DNA of 64,000 bases from positions 62,001 to 126,000 of the forward strand of contig CAKPZY010000001.1 in assembly GCA_934215475.1 (NCBI GenBank), read 5' to 3'. The notes under the pieces were generated by a model. That model was not told the DNA's origin. It searched no databases and worked only from the letters and a program-made list of their open reading frames with translations. Source of the DNA: an uncultured Ligilactobacillus sp. (GTDB lineage: Bacteria; Bacillota; Bacilli; Lactobacillales; Lactobacillaceae). Numbering within the stretch: position 1 is the stretch's first letter; each line of letters opens with the position of its first letter. The translations under genes were made by a program, and so were the position numbers. Shown piece by piece: positions 47,639 to 61,564 of the stretch.

Positions 47639-47875
47639 TTATTTATTGATCAAATACGAGAAATTACGGACATTATCCACGAAACTTAGAAAGAATTCAC
47701 TACACAAAAAACCAACGGCAACAGAAATCAAAACTAGCACCAGTTTAAATTTTCCTTGCCTTTCGGGTACAATGTAGCGATCTAGACGTAGTGCTTGCAG
47801 TGCTGAAAAAGCAAGCGCAATAAAAACAAAATGACTAACTATTGTTAATATGGCTGAAAAGCCTACCCATTTCAT
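47639..47875 (-). CDS. DUF1146-type membrane protein (YwzB family)
   Basis: A 78-residue protein with two membrane segments (about residues 8-28 and 45-66) and the linker LRLDRYIVPERQGKFK. The size, topology and place between atpC and murA match the DUF1146/YwzB family. Function unknown. GAGGGACTTTC precedes the ATG. Confidence 0.8.
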   Translation of the reverse strand: MKWVGFSAILTIVSHFVFIALAFSALQALRLDRYIVPERQGKFKLVLVLISVAVGFLCSEFFLSFVDNVRNFSYLINK

Positions 47876-47990
47876 GAAAGTCCCTCAAATCTTTTCCTTA
47901 TTTGTAATAATAACACATGAAAAGAATGCTTATCAACAACCAAAGCCTAGTTTATCAATCTTTTAAGAAAGTTATCCAATTAATTAGCTC

Positions 47991-48021
47991 AAAAAAACAC
48001 AGACTATCTATAAGCCTGTGC
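47991..48021 (-). terminator. Terminator of the atp operon
   Basis: Minus strand CACAGGC pairs with CTGTG across TTATAGATA (arms 48020-48014 and 48003-47998), followed by seven T residues. It lies 20 bases beyond the atpC stop. Confidence 0.85.
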
Positions 48022-48041
48022 TTTATATTAGACCATCTTTA

Positions 48042-48461
48042 TTAATGACTAGAAATGTCCAAGCGGTTAAGAGCGCGCCGCAGTGATACTTCCGCCCGCT
48101 TAAGGTCATCAGGATTGTGGGCTTGCTTCGCCTTTTCGATCCTTTTTTGAGCTCTTTCGCGTGCACGTTCAGCCCGCTTGGAATCAATGTCTTCTTTTCG
48201 TTCAGCTGCAGAAGCAACGATCGATAAGTTGTTGTCAGAAAATTCAAGGAATCCCCCGCTAACAGCAACCTCGTCAAAAGTACCATCATCTTGGCGCACC
48301 CGGATCTCATCGATGGCGAGTGAAGCCAACAGTGGCACATGATTAGGCAGGATACCGATCTCGCCTTGAGTAGTCTTGCAAATGACCATATCGGAATTTT
48401 TCTCGTAAACACTTCCGTCAGGAGTCACGACATTGACAGTTAATTCAGCATTGTCATCCAT
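48042..48461 (-). CDS. atpC: ATP synthase epsilon subunit
   Basis: Central stalk subunit and inhibitor. Seen: N-terminal beta sandwich with GEIGILPNHVPLLASLAIDEIRV and GGFLEFSDNNLSIVAS, and a C-terminal helical hairpin (ERARERAQKRIEKAK). Length 139 residues. AAGGAGGTAATGTCTA precedes the ATG, 14 bases after atpD. Last gene of the operon. Confidence 0.96.
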   Translation of the reverse strand: MDDNAELTVNVVTPDGSVYEKNSDMVICKTTQGEIGILPNHVPLLASLAIDEIRVRQDDGTFDEVAVSGGFLEFSDNNLSIVASAAERKEDIDSKRAERARERAQKRIEKAKQAHNPDDLKRAEVSLRRALNRLDISSH

Positions 48462-48475
48462 TAGACATTACCTCC

Positions 48476-49882
<1,407 letters not shown>

Positions 49883-49900
49883 TCACTAATTCCTCCTATC

Positions 49901-50833
49901 CTATTCTAGGGCTGCTTGAGCACCTGTGATCTCGGTGATCTCAGTAGTAATTGCACTCTGGCGAGCTCGATTATATTGCAGTTCCAAATCTCCAATGATC
50001 CCATCGGCGTTATCTGAAGCTGATTTCATAGCAGTTGAGCTCGAAGCATGTTCAGATGTCTTAGCGTCTAACATCGCTCCGTACAGCAAACTCTCTGCAT
50101 ACTGCGGCAAAATAACTTCCAAAATAGCATCCTCAGATGGTTCAGTATCATATTCAAGCTGATAATCTGAATCATTAACACCATCGAAGTTCTCCCCGCC
50201 AAGATTTTCAGCCGTTATCGGCAGCATTTGCTCACCGCGGAAGTTGGATGTTAACGTGTTGACAAAATGATTATAACAGACAAATAATTCATCAAATTTC
50301 TCATTATCATACATTCTTAAGATGGCGTTGACTATTGGGCGTGCTTCCCTAAAGGTGGGCACATCATTTAGTTCCCGGTATTCGTAAATAATATCAAAGC
50401 CGCGTTTCTTAAAGAAGTCTGCTCCAGTTCCGCCAATGGCAATAATCTCAATGTCATCTTTAGAATGATGATTTTTCGTGATCAAATTCATTGTTTGCTT
50501 GATCACATTGCTGTTATAACTGCCAACTAACCCACGGTCAGATGTTATTACCACGAGTCCAGTCTTTTTAACGGCTCGTTTTTTTAACATCGACAAAGAA
50601 CTGACCTCGCCCTTTTTAGAAGAAGTGGGCTGCTCTACGTTTTCCAATAAATGAGAGGCTGCCAGATGAGTAATGACGTTACGGATCTTAGAAGCATAAA
50701 CTTGATAGGCAGTTGTATGCTTTTGAATCTGACTCAGCTTGGAAGTTGAAACCATCTGCATCGCAGTGGTTATCTGTCCGGTCTTTTTAGTCGAGGATAT
50801 CCTTCTTTTAACCTCTTGTAAAGATGCTGGCAT
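49901..50833 (-). CDS. atpG: ATP synthase gamma subunit
   Basis: Rotating central shaft. Seen: N-terminal helix [30 protein letters not shown] and the C-terminal [22 protein letters not shown]. Length 310 residues, at the long end because of a loop near residues 215-235 ([20 protein letters not shown]), a feature seen in lactobacilli. Starts 18 bases after atpA. Confidence 0.97.
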   Translation of the reverse strand: MPASLQEVKRRISSTKKTGQITTAMQMVSTSKLSQIQKHTTAYQVYASKIRNVITHLAASHLLENVEQPTSSKKGEVSSLSMLKKRAVKKTGLVVITSDRGLVGSYNSNVIKQTMNLITKNHHSKDDIEIIAIGGTGADFFKKRGFDIIYEYRELNDVPTFREARPIVNAILRMYDNEKFDELFVCYNHFVNTLTSNFRGEQMLPITAENLGGENFDGVNDSDYQLEYDTEPSEDAILEVILPQYAESLLYGAMLDAKTSEHASSSTAMKSASDNADGIIGDLELQYNRARQSAITTEITEITGAQAALE

Positions 50834-50851
50834 CAGCTGTCACCGCCCTTT

Positions 50852-52378
<1,527 letters not shown>

Positions 52379-52383
52379 TTAAA

Positions 52384-52926
52384 TCAATTTAATAACAGAC
52401 GTTTGATGTTGTCTATCTTGGACTTGACTGAGCCGTCATAGACGTTGTCTTTGGAACGCAAGATCACGCCCCCAATGATCGACTGATCTACGACCGGCTC
52501 AAGGACAACTTTTTTTGCATCAATAACTTGAGCAAATTTAGCCGAGAGTTTTGCTTTTTGATCATCATCCATTTCGATCGCTGTCGTAACTTTTACTCGT
52601 ACTGTCCCATTTTTTTCGTCATTCAATCTGTTAAATTCATCTATTATATCAGATACATTTTGCAACCTATTATAGTCAAACAACATCTGTAAAAAGTTGT
52701 TCACCAGCACAGAAGCATTTTTCTGTATCTCATGAAGCATTTCTCTCTTTGCTTCATTAGTGATCTGAGGGCTGATGAAGAATACCATTAATTTAGGTTC
52801 CTCATTGATCGCCCTTTGCAATTCTGCCAATTCGGTTGCAGTTTGGGAAATTTTGCCGGTAGATTCTGCAACATCAAACAGTGCTTGACCATACCGATCA
52901 GCTATTTCAGGATTACTGAGCGCCAT
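52384..52926 (-). CDS. atpH: ATP synthase delta subunit
   Basis: Peripheral stalk connector between F1 and b subunit. Seen: N-terminal helical domain [17 protein letters not shown] and C-terminal [32 protein letters not shown] start at ATG 52926 ([13 protein letters not shown]), preceded by GGGGAAG; the ATG at 52947 lies deeper inside atpF. Length 180 residues, 14-base overlap with atpF. Confidence 0.95.
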   Translation of the reverse strand: MALSNPEIADRYGQALFDVAESTGKISQTATELAELQRAINEEPKLMVFFISPQITNEAKREMLHEIQKNASVLVNNFLQMLFDYNRLQNVSDIIDEFNRLNDEKNGTVRVKVTTAIEMDDDQKAKLSAKFAQVIDAKKVVLEPVVDQSIIGGVILRSKDNVYDGSVKSKIDNIKRLLLN

Positions 52927-53437
52927 TTTGCTTCCCCAACCCTTCAATGTACTTGTCTATGAGTTCTTTTTGATCATCGACATTCAAATTTTTACCGATG
53001 ACTTTCGAAGCAATTTCAATAGACAACTCTGCAACATCATTTCTAACACTGTCCATGGCTTCTTCTTTTTGTAATGAAATATCTTTTTGTGCATTATTCT
53101 TTAAAGTTACTGCATCATCATTGGCCTTTTGCATAATAGCAGCTCTCTGCTGTTCACCATTATCTTTAGCACGCGAAAGGATCTGGCTGGCCTCATTATG
53201 AGAATCACTTAACGCATCCTCGCGTTGTTGAGCCAACTTTTCGGCTTTTAGACGCGCACCCTCAGCAGAATCTAAATCATTGGAAATCTTATCTGCACGT
53301 TTTTGAAGCATATTTTGAATAGGGCCCCAGGCAAAATGCCCAACCAAGGCCATCAAAATGACAAACAAAACTAGGTAAAACAAAAAGTCTCCCCAAGCCA
53401 CTTGCCCAGCTGCTCCAAGTAAAAACGCTGAATTCAT
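52913..53437 (-). CDS. atpF: ATP synthase b subunit
   Basis: Membrane-anchored peripheral stalk. Seen: N-terminal membrane span ([21 protein letters not shown]), then a long charged helix (residues about 35-165) with the usual coiled-coil character ([28 protein letters not shown]). Length 174 residues. AGAGGAGGTGTCAATAG precedes the ATG. Confidence 0.95.
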   Translation of the reverse strand: MNSAFLLGAAGQVAWGDFLFYLVLFVILMALVGHFAWGPIQNMLQKRADKISNDLDSAEGARLKAEKLAQQREDALSDSHNEASQILSRAKDNGEQQRAAIMQKANDDAVTLKNNAQKDISLQKEEAMDSVRNDVAELSIEIASKVIGKNLNVDDQKELIDKYIEGLGKQNGAQ

Positions 53438-53485
53438 CTATTGACACCTCCTCTATTACTTGAATAAATACATACTTTATATGTT

Positions 53486-54459
<974 letters not shown>

Positions 54460-54557
54460 CAAGTCTCACCTCTTTTCAATTACAGTCACTAAAGCTGAAC
54501 CTTAAAGGTACAACCATAAGGTCGATTCAAGATAGATCATCTTTGAATACAAATGAA

Positions 54558-54566
54558 ATCATACCA
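54558..54566 (-). promoter_or_regulatory. Extended -10 promoter of the atp operon
   Basis: Minus strand TGG then TATGAT (54563-54558), an extended -10 element. No strong -35 hexamer is visible at 17 bases. It leaves a leader of about 90 bases before atpB. Confidence 0.5.
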
Positions 54567-54746
54567 CCTTTTGCCATCAAAAATAAAGCATTTATCAACT
54601 TTATTTTCTGAAAATCAAACTGTGATTTGCAAAGATTCCATCATTGTGTCTAAAAATTTGACTCAAATCCACTTATGTTTTTTTAAATTAACCAGAATAA
54701 CTTCAATTGAACAACTATCTAAAGCTGATCAAAGTCTCGGTTACAT

Positions 54747-54782
54747 AAAAGCCGGATCTGAATTTGAAGTTTGTGATCCGAC
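54747..54782 (-). terminator. Terminator after upp
   Basis: Minus strand GTCGGATC (54782-54775) pairs with GATCCGGC (54758-54751) over a 16-base loop, followed by TTTTATG. Eight base pairs including one G-T pair. Confidence 0.75.
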
Positions 54783-54804
54783 CATTACATTAAGTATTAT
54801 ATTA

Positions 54805-55434
54805 TTATTTGGTTCCAAACAGACGATCCCCAGCATCACCTAAACCGGGAATGATATAACCGTCACTATTTAAGTGGTCGTCCAGTGCTGCAGCATAGAC
54901 ATCGATATCGGAATGTTTTGCACGTAAAGCCTTGACTCCTTCTGGAGCTGCAACAAGGCAAACAAACTTAATGGTTTTAGCACCACGTTTTTTTAATGCG
55001 TCCACCGCCATGATAGAAGACCCGCCCGTCGCGAGCATTGGATCAACGATAATAATTTCGCGTTTGGCAATATCTTCTGGCATTTTGACAAAATATTCAT
55101 GCGGCTGCAAGGTCTTTTCGTCTCGATACATACCAATATGACCGACCTTAGCGGCTGGGATCAATTCCAAAATCCCATCGACCATCCCTAAACCAGCACG
55201 TAGAATTGGGACAATAACAACCTTTTTACCCGATAGTTGTTTTTCAGTGGCTGTTGCAACTGGCGTCTTAACCTCAATGTCTTCTAAAGGCATGTCTCGT
55301 GACACTTCATATGCCATCAATTCAGCAATTTCATTCACGACCTGACGAAACTCGCGAGTCCCGCACTTCTCATTGCGAATGATCGTCAACTTATGCTGAA
55401 TCAGCGGATGATCTAAAATCTCAAATTTTCCCAT
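54805..55434 (-). CDS. upp: Uracil phosphoribosyltransferase
   Basis: Salvages uracil to UMP with PRPP. Seen: [30 protein letters not shown], and the PRPP loop [13 protein letters not shown], plus [11 protein letters not shown] at the end. Length 209 residues. I start at ATG 55434, the family start; AGGAG lies eleven bases upstream. Last gene of the tdk-prfA-prmC-sua5-upp series, directly ahead of the atp operon as in Bacillus. Confidence 0.97.
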   Translation of the reverse strand: MGKFEILDHPLIQHKLTIIRNEKCGTREFRQVVNEIAELMAYEVSRDMPLEDIEVKTPVATATEKQLSGKKVVIVPILRAGLGMVDGILELIPAAKVGHIGMYRDEKTLQPHEYFVKMPEDIAKREIIIVDPMLATGGSSIMAVDALKKRGAKTIKFVCLVAAPEGVKALRAKHSDIDVYAAALDDHLNSDGYIIPGLGDAGDRLFGTK

Positions 55435-55525
55435 TAGCCATAACACTCCTTTAATTTTCTCTCTTATCTATTCTAATCGAATTTTACTCTAAAAACCAGC
55501 GAAAATATTAAGATACAGCCCAAAG

Positions 55526-56551
55526 TTACTTAACATATTGAGTGAAAAACTGATCTCCGGCGGACTTTTTTAAACGATTCATGTAGGCAGCTCCTAATCC
55601 TTCCTCTTTAAAAGAACAAGCTAAGATCCAGTTAACCTTTTCCTCATTATCGAAATACCGTAAACCATCAAATAGTCGGTGGGTCGCTGAAGTTAATCCC
55701 GCCCCCATGTCATAGGCAATTACATTAGATGGTAGTTCTTTCCTTAATGTTTCTGAAAGCGCCATCACGCCAATTTTTTCCTTTTGTTTAGCCGCCCAAT
55801 TTAGAGCCTGGCCCCATTCATCAGGATCTACGATCAATACTTGAGCTGCCGGCGCATAATGCTTATACTTCATTCCTGGCGCTTTAGGAGTTTCATTTGC
55901 TCCAACCTTATGCTGATCAGTAGCTACTGGAGTGCTGATAATATTTTCGATTTTTTGACCCGTGATCTTTCCCGGACGTAATACAGCCGGCTGATCGGAG
56001 CTAAGATCCAGTATTGTAGATTCGACTCCAACAGTGGTTGGACCATCATCCAAGATACCAGCTATTTTTCCTTCCATATCATGAAAAACATGTTGGGCAG
56101 TAGTGGGACTGGGCTTGCCCGACGAATTGGCCGACGGGCCTACGATCGGAACACCAGCTTGAGCGATCATTTTACGAGTCGTTTCATTTTCGGGCATCCT
56201 AAAAGCAGCCGTTGGCAACCCACCTGTCACCACTGATGATAATGAACCGGGTTTGATCTTAAAAATCAAAGTTAATGGCCCAGGCCAAATCGCGCTGATA
56301 AGTTTTTTGCCGTACTTACCATAATCTTCAATGTATTTGTCTGCCATCTCTGGAGATGAGACTGTCACTATCAAAGGGTTATCTGATGGACGGCCCTTTG
56401 CCAGATAAACGCGCTTGACAGCTTGCTTGTTAGTGGCATCAGCCCCGAGGCCATAAACGGTTTCCGTTGGGAAAGCCACCAATTCCCCTAGTTGGATCTC
56501 TTTTGCTGCTTTAGCTGTTTCATTCGGTTTAAATATTTTAGTGATCATCAT
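55526..56551 (-). CDS. Threonylcarbamoyl-AMP synthase (Sua5/YwlC)
   Basis: First step of t6A tRNA modification. Seen: YrdC-type domain with AFPTETVYGLGADA, KGRPSDNPLIV and GPSANSSGKPSPTTA, followed after a linker (about residues 205-220) by the Sua5 C-terminal domain (PGMKYKHYAPAAQVLIVD). Length 341 residues, the two-domain Sua5 form. AAAGGAAG lies upstream. The 18-base gap after prmC suggests co-transcription. Confidence 0.95.
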   Translation of the reverse strand: MMITKIFKPNETAKAAKEIQLGELVAFPTETVYGLGADATNKQAVKRVYLAKGRPSDNPLIVTVSSPEMADKYIEDYGKYGKKLISAIWPGPLTLIFKIKPGSLSSVVTGGLPTAAFRMPENETTRKMIAQAGVPIVGPSANSSGKPSPTTAQHVFHDMEGKIAGILDDGPTTVGVESTILDLSSDQPAVLRPGKITGQKIENIISTPVATDQHKVGANETPKAPGMKYKHYAPAAQVLIVDPDEWGQALNWAAKQKEKIGVMALSETLRKELPSNVIAYDMGAGLTSATHRLFDGLRYFDNEEKVNWILACSFKEEGLGAAYMNRLKKSAGDQFFTQYVK

Positions 56552-56569
56552 TGAACAATTTCTTCCTTT

Positions 56570-57412
56570 CTATTTGAAAATTACCTGTACCATCCGATCA
56601 TGACCAGATAGATCACGTTTCAATATGACCTCTGCCAGAGGAAATTTATTTTTAAAAATTCCTACGACTGCTCTTCCTTGCGCGTAACCAATTTCTACAT
56701 ACAGCTTGGAATTTCGGTGAATATAATTAGAAATTTGGTCAGCGATTTTCCGATAGATTTCTAACCCATTATCTGCAGCAAATAACGCCAGGTGAGGTTC
56801 ATGCTCCAAAACACTGCGATCCATCATTCTTTTCTCTGCCCGATCGATATAAGGGGGGTTGCTGATAATGATGTCATACGGACCACCGGTAAGTGGACTC
56901 AATAGATCTCCCTTACATAACGAAACATCCAAGTGAAGTGTTGCAGCATTTTCATCAGCAACTTTTAATGAAGCAGCCGAAATATCAGTTAAAACAACTT
57001 TCCATTTTGGCCGATACTTCTTTATCGCTAGCCCGATCGCCCCACTGCCCGTTCCTATATCAGCAACTTTTTTTTGTGCATGATCATTAGTCGCAAGGAC
57101 CCAGTCGACAAGTTCTTCTGTTTCTTGCCTCGGGATCAGTACTGCGGGGCTAACCTTAAGTTCTAATCCATAAAATGACGATTTTCCCAGCAAATATTGA
57201 GGCGGAAAGCCTTGACAATAAAGTTTAATATTATTTTTAAAATGGCACCAGTTTTCTGGCGGCATAGGTTCGCGCATATGCATTAGAAATTCCGTTACCG
57301 AATACCCCATCTCACCATAAAGGAGCATATTTGCACCGGATTCTTCTAAACCATGCTTTGTTACAAAAGAAAAAGCCCATTGCTGAGCTTCAAAAAAAGA
57401 TCTGCTACTCAT
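56570..57412 (-). CDS. prmC: Release factor glutamine methyltransferase PrmC
   Basis: N5-methylates the GGQ glutamine of release factors. Seen: SAM motif [15 protein letters not shown] and the catalytic NPPY motif in [14 protein letters not shown]. Length 280 residues. Overlaps the prfA end by eight bases, matching its substrate gene next door. Confidence 0.96.
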   Translation of the reverse strand: MSSRSFFEAQQWAFSFVTKHGLEESGANMLLYGEMGYSVTEFLMHMREPMPPENWCHFKNNIKLYCQGFPPQYLLGKSSFYGLELKVSPAVLIPRQETEELVDWVLATNDHAQKKVADIGTGSGAIGLAIKKYRPKWKVVLTDISAASLKVADENAATLHLDVSLCKGDLLSPLTGGPYDIIISNPPYIDRAEKRMMDRSVLEHEPHLALFAADNGLEIYRKIADQISNYIHRNSKLYVEIGYAQGRAVVGIFKNKFPLAEVILKRDLSGHDRMVQVIFK

Positions 57413-58490
57413 TTTCTAATTTCTCCAAAGCTTTAGTTTGATCATATAAAATCAAAGCATCGATCACGGGATCCAGTTCTCCATTCATGATGCGGTCAAG
57501 CTTATTCAGCGATAAACCGATCCGATGGTCCGTGACACGATTTTGCGGATAGTTATATGTCCTGATACGTTCCGAACGATCACCTGTACCAACCGCGGAT
57601 TTTCTGTTTTCATCATACTCGTTTTGCTCTTTTGATTGATAGTAATCATAGACCCGGGCTTTTAATATTTTCATCGCTTTTTCGCGGTTTTGCTGCTGTG
57701 AACGCTGATCTTGCATAGCTACAACAATACCAGTCGGTAAATGCGTCATACGCACCGCCGAAGATGTCTTGTTAATATGCTGCCCACCGGCGCCTGAAGA
57801 CCGATACACATCTACTCTAATATCTTTCGGGTCAATATCGATCTGCACATCTTCTTCTTCTGGCATAACAACAACGGTGGCTGTTGAAGTGTGGACACGT
57901 CCAGCCGATTCAGTGGCTGGAACTCGCTGAACGCGGTGGGCTCCACTTTCATACTTGAGTTTAGAATAAACATTTTTGCCGTTGATCAGTAATGCAATTT
58001 CTTTAAAGCCGCCAACCTCAGTCACATTCTTATCGATGACTTCGATCGACCAGCCTTGTTTTTCGGCATACTTGCTATACATATTAAACAAGTCACCCGC
58101 AAATAAACTGGCTTCGTCTCCACCGGCTGCGCCTCTGATCTCCATGATGATGTTTTTCCCGTCATTAGGGTCTTTGGGCAATAGAAGGACTTTGATGTCT
58201 TCCTCTAACTTCTCACGCTGCTCCTTAGCATCATTCAATTCTTCTTTGACCATGTCGTTCATTTCGTCATCGTCTATGCCGGAACGCAGCATTTCATCAT
58301 CATCATCGATTGTTTTCTGAACTTTCTTTAGTTGCCGAAACTTTTCAACCGTTTCTCTTAGATCGCCCATTTCCTTTGATAACTTAGTAAATCTCTTTGT
58401 GTCTGCGATCACGTCCGGGTCGGACAGCAGTTCAGCTAGCTCGCCATAGCGATCTTCTAATACTTGTAGCCTTTGAAATAACTTATCCAT
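57405..58490 (-). CDS. prfA: Peptide chain release factor 1
   Basis: Recognises UAA and UAG stop codons. Seen: the PAT-type tripeptide in [19 protein letters not shown], and the GGQ loop in [18 protein letters not shown]. Length 361 residues, normal for RF1. GGGAGTTACTC precedes the ATG. Followed by prmC, which modifies it. Confidence 0.98.
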   Translation of the reverse strand: MDKLFQRLQVLEDRYGELAELLSDPDVIADTKRFTKLSKEMGDLRETVEKFRQLKKVQKTIDDDDEMLRSGIDDDEMNDMVKEELNDAKEQREKLEEDIKVLLLPKDPNDGKNIIMEIRGAAGGDEASLFAGDLFNMYSKYAEKQGWSIEVIDKNVTEVGGFKEIALLINGKNVYSKLKYESGAHRVQRVPATESAGRVHTSTATVVVMPEEEDVQIDIDPKDIRVDVYRSSGAGGQHINKTSSAVRMTHLPTGIVVAMQDQRSQQQNREKAMKILKARVYDYYQSKEQNEYDENRKSAVGTGDRSERIRTYNYPQNRVTDHRIGLSLNKLDRIMNGELDPVIDALILYDQTKALEKLENE

Positions 58491-58558
58491 GAGTAACTCC
58501 CTACCTTACTATTAGTCAAAATTTGGTACCAAGCATACAGTATGTGGTTGCTCGCAAG

Positions 58559-59140
58559 TTACAAATCGGTTGACTTAGGCGGGTCAAAGTAGTGCCGCCG
58601 GCAAACAGGATAATACTGTTCATTGCCCCCAATCAAGATCTGCTCCCCCGAGTAGACTGGTTTACCATTATGAAAACGCAAATTCATGATGGCTTTTTTG
58701 TCGCAAAACCAGCAAATCGTCTTCATCTCTTCGATTTTATCTGCATATAACAGCAAATATTTAGAGCCTTCAAAAAGCTCATTTTTAAAATCATTTTTTA
58801 AACCAAAAGTCATGACCGGAATTCTTAATTGGTCAACCACCCTCGTCAGTTCAATAATGTGATGTTTGTGCAAAAATTGTGCCTCATCAACTAAAACACA
58901 AGAAAGATTTTCCTGGTGATCTTTAACTAATGCAAAAACATCCGTTTCATCAAAAATTGGCGCTGCGGTCCGCTTTAATCCGACCCGGCTAGTAATGTAA
59001 CCCACGCCCTCACGGTTATCCAGGCCGCTGGTACAAATCAAGACATTTTTGTTTTGTTCTTCATAATTATGGGCAACTTTCAGGATCTCGATCGATTTAC
59101 CGCTGTTCATTGCTCCATACCGAAAAAATAACTGTGCCAC
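58559..59140 (-). CDS. tdk: Thymidine kinase
   Basis: Type II thymidine kinase of nucleotide salvage. Seen: P-loop [20 protein letters not shown] (Walker B-like), and a C-terminal lasso with zinc cysteines CWFCDKKA and CRRHYF. Length 193 residues. Start is GTG 59140 with GGAGAGTGAAATGAA upstream. A -10 element TATACT lies at 59180-59175. Near-consensus for this end of the prfA-prmC block. Confidence 0.95.
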   Translation of the reverse strand: MAQLFFRYGAMNSGKSIEILKVAHNYEEQNKNVLICTSGLDNREGVGYITSRVGLKRTAAPIFDETDVFALVKDHQENLSCVLVDEAQFLHKHHIIELTRVVDQLRIPVMTFGLKNDFKNELFEGSKYLLLYADKIEEMKTICWFCDKKAIMNLRFHNGKPVYSGEQILIGGNEQYYPVCRRHYFDPPKSTDL

Positions 59141-59174
59141 TTCATTTCACTCTCCACAAAAATCTTCATGCTTT

Positions 59175-59180
59175 AGTATA
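59175..59180 (-). promoter_or_regulatory. -10 element of tdk
   Basis: Minus strand TATACT at 59180-59175, with TGAAAT 16 bases upstream as a weak -35. About 35 bases ahead of the tdk start. Confidence 0.45.
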
Positions 59181-59384
59181 TATGATTTTCAAACAAATTT
59201 CATCCTTGTGTAGTAAATTGATCAACTACTAAAAACTAAACAAAATATCCCGCTAGACCATGGATCATTCTCAGCAATAAATTGACAAAAATGATTCAAA
59301 AAATAATAGACGATTTAGGACCCCATTAATGTTTGCTGTGGCCGCAAAGTTCAAAATCAGCTCTTTTCAAGCATTATTTTGTGG

Positions 59385-59390
59385 TAAGAT
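59385..59390 (+). promoter_or_regulatory. Extended -10 promoter of murT-gatD
   Basis: TGG followed by TAAGAT (59385-59390), an extended -10 element with no clear -35. It leaves about 57 bases to the murT ATG. The rest of the 59141-59454 gap holds no gene that I can see. Confidence 0.45.
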
Positions 59391-59454
59391 ACCATATGAT
59401 TACTTATACTACATTAAAAAATAGCATTAACTTTGAAAGTGGAGGGATACACAA

Positions 59455-60801
59455 ATGACGCTGAAAAGCTCTGTCGCAATAGCCGCGGGAAAAATCTCAT
59501 ATTGGTTATTGCATAATTTTATGCACGGAGGAACATCCTTGCCGGGCAAAATTACACTTTCATTAGAACCAGATGTTTTAAGAAAACTTGCAAAAGACTA
59601 CGAGATCATTCTTATTACCGGTACAAATGGCAAGACCCTAACGACCGCGTTGACCGTCAAGATACTAAAGGCCAAATACGGAAATATCTTAACAAATCCG
59701 AGCGGCTCAAATATGAAGCAAGGTATTGTGAGCGCGTTTTTGTCCAACAGTAAACGCCAGCAAGGTAAGAAAATAGCCGTTTTAGAAACCGATGAGGCTA
59801 ATATTCCCATTATTGCTAAGTATATAGACCCGACAGCTTTTGTATTGACCAATTTGTTTCGCGATCAAATGGACCGCTACGGCGAAATATATACTACTTA
59901 CTCCAAAATATTAAAGGGTATCAAAATGCATCCTCAAGCTACGGTGATCGCCAATGCTGATGCACCGATCTTTAATAGTAAAGAGTTGCCAAATCCCATC
60001 ATTTATTACGGTTTCAATGACAAAGCTGATCAAGAACAATTGGCGCCAGCTAACACGGATGGCTTGTTATGCCCAAAATGCCAACACATTTTGCACTTTA
60101 AAAATCGAATCTATAGCAACTTAGGAAAGTATTATTGCCCCAACTGCGGTTTTCACCGTCCTACTTTGCAACATCAAGTTTCAAAAGTCACGGTCCAAAC
60201 ACCACAGTCTTCTACCTTTTCACTGGATGACAAAGAGGTCACCTTGCACATTGGGGGGACGTATAATATTTACAATGCATTAGCAGCTTATACGATCGGC
60301 GAATTTCTGCAAGTCGACCCAAATACCGCAGTGGGCGCTCTCAGTGATCCAGATAGCAAGGTGTTTGGCAGACAAGAAGTTATAAATGTCGACGGCAAAG
60401 AAGTTACACTGATTTTGGTCAAAAATCCCGTTGGCCTGGATCAAGTGCTACAAATGATCAAAAAAGATCCTCAACCATTTTCCTTAGCTGTATTACTGAA
60501 CGCTAACTATGCCGATGGAATAGATACCAGCTGGATCTGGGACGGCCGTTTTGAAGATCTGCCCTTCGACAGGATACCATCCATCCTTACTGGAGGTGAA
60601 AGGTACAAAGACATCACTTTCAGATTGCGTGTTGCAGGTGTGCCTGAACAAAATTTTGACCAGGAAGAGAAATTAGATACGGTTCTTGCGAAAATCAAAT
60701 CTATGCCGACCAAACACATTTATGTGTTAGCAACTTACACGGCAGTTCTGCAATTACGCAAAATGCTAGCTTCGCAAGGATATATCAAGGGAGGCATGTA
60801 G
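59455..60801 (+). CDS. murT: Lipid II isoglutaminyl synthase subunit MurT
   Basis: Mur-ligase-fold partner that, with GatD, amidates D-glutamate of lipid II. Seen: P-loop [15 protein letters not shown], a zinc ribbon inserted in the central domain (CPKC near residue 205 and CPNC near 225, four cysteines), and the C-terminal DUF1727 domain. Length 448 residues. GGAGG lies nine bases before the ATG. gatD starts three bases after the murT stop. Confidence 0.95.
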   Translation: MTLKSSVAIAAGKISYWLLHNFMHGGTSLPGKITLSLEPDVLRKLAKDYEIILITGTNGKTLTTALTVKILKAKYGNILTNPSGSNMKQGIVSAFLSNSKRQQGKKIAVLETDEANIPIIAKYIDPTAFVLTNLFRDQMDRYGEIYTTYSKILKGIKMHPQATVIANADAPIFNSKELPNPIIYYGFNDKADQEQLAPANTDGLLCPKCQHILHFKNRIYSNLGKYYCPNCGFHRPTLQHQVSKVTVQTPQSSTFSLDDKEVTLHIGGTYNIYNALAAYTIGEFLQVDPNTAVGALSDPDSKVFGRQEVINVDGKEVTLILVKNPVGLDQVLQMIKKDPQPFSLAVLLNANYADGIDTSWIWDGRFEDLPFDRIPSILTGGERYKDITFRLRVAGVPEQNFDQEEKLDTVLAKIKSMPTKHIYVLATYTAVLQLRKMLASQGYIKGGM

Positions 60802-60804
60802 GCT

Positions 60805-61509
60805 ATGAAATATTCACTAAAATTAGCCCATCTATATGGTGACTTGCTAAACACATATGGCGATATTGGTAATATTTTAACACTCAAATATTATGCCAAA
60901 AAAATGGCGGTTTCTTTAAGTGTTGATGTGGTTTCATTAGACACGCGTTTTGACTCCAGCAAATATGACATGTTTTTCTTTGGCGGCGGACAGGATTATG
61001 AACAAATGATCGTCTCAAAGGATATTCAACAAAAAAAGCATGCACTGACCGATTTTATTAATGATGGCGGTCCCGGGCTAGCCATATGTGGCGGTTATCA
61101 ATTACTGGGAACCTATTACATCGGAGCTGCTGGGCAAAAGATCCCTGGCATAGGTGCTTTGCCTCATTATACTAATAGCCAGGACAATAACCGCTTTATC
61201 GGAGATATTACCATTAAAAATTCTGCAACAGGAGAAACTTACCATGGCTTCGAAAATCACAACGGTGTGACATACCTTGGGCAAGGCGAACGCCCCCTTG
61301 GAACCGTGATCACTGGCCATGGCAATAATGGAGAAGACGGTGGTGAAGGTGCGATCTACCATAATATTTTTTGTTCGTACTTCCATGGCCCAATTTTAGC
61401 CCGCAACGGGGAGTTAGCAAAAAAACTACTGTTGATTGCACTGAAAAGGAAATATCCACAAGCTGATTTGACAACACAGGAAAATCTAGAGATCAAACCA
61501 ACCTACTAA
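60805..61509 (+). CDS. gatD: Lipid II isoglutaminyl synthase subunit GatD
   Basis: Class I glutamine amidotransferase-like subunit releasing ammonia for MurT. Seen: nucleophile C95 in GLAICGGYQLLG, and histidine H194 in CSYFHGPIL. Length 234 residues. Cobyric-acid-synthase-like fold, with no third catalytic acid obvious, as described for the family. GGGAGGCATGTAGGCT includes its ribosome site in the murT end. Confidence 0.95.
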   Translation: MKYSLKLAHLYGDLLNTYGDIGNILTLKYYAKKMAVSLSVDVVSLDTRFDSSKYDMFFFGGGQDYEQMIVSKDIQQKKHALTDFINDGGPGLAICGGYQLLGTYYIGAAGQKIPGIGALPHYTNSQDNNRFIGDITIKNSATGETYHGFENHNGVTYLGQGERPLGTVITGHGNNGEDGGEGAIYHNIFCSYFHGPILARNGELAKKLLLIALKRKYPQADLTTQENLEIKPTY

Positions 61510-61511
61510 GC

Positions 61512-61551
61512 AAAATACACGGACCTCTTAAAAGGGCCCGTGTATTTTTAG
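61512..61551. terminator. Bidirectional terminator between gatD and manA
   Basis: AAAATACACGG (from 61514) pairs with CCGTGTATTTTT, with GGCCC/GGACC-type inner pairs around TCTTAAAAG. A long perfect stem with T runs in both directions, serving two convergent genes. Confidence 0.88.
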
Positions 61552-61564
61552 TTAATATTTAGTT

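Larger units (their letters stand above)
54463..54804. other. Intergenic region between atpB and upp
   Basis: Holds the atp operon promoter and the upp terminator (separate entries) and no supportable gene. A plus-strand frame at 54553-54843 overlaps upp and the terminator and has no ribosome site, so I discard it. Confidence 0.6.

Noticed and set aside
48023..48412. Alternative frame of 129 codons on the minus strand
   Set aside because: Lies inside atpC in another frame; atpC is certain.
54553..54843. Plus-strand frame of 96 codons
   Set aside because: Overlaps the upp gene and its terminator, has no ribosome site, and its composition is unlike a protein.
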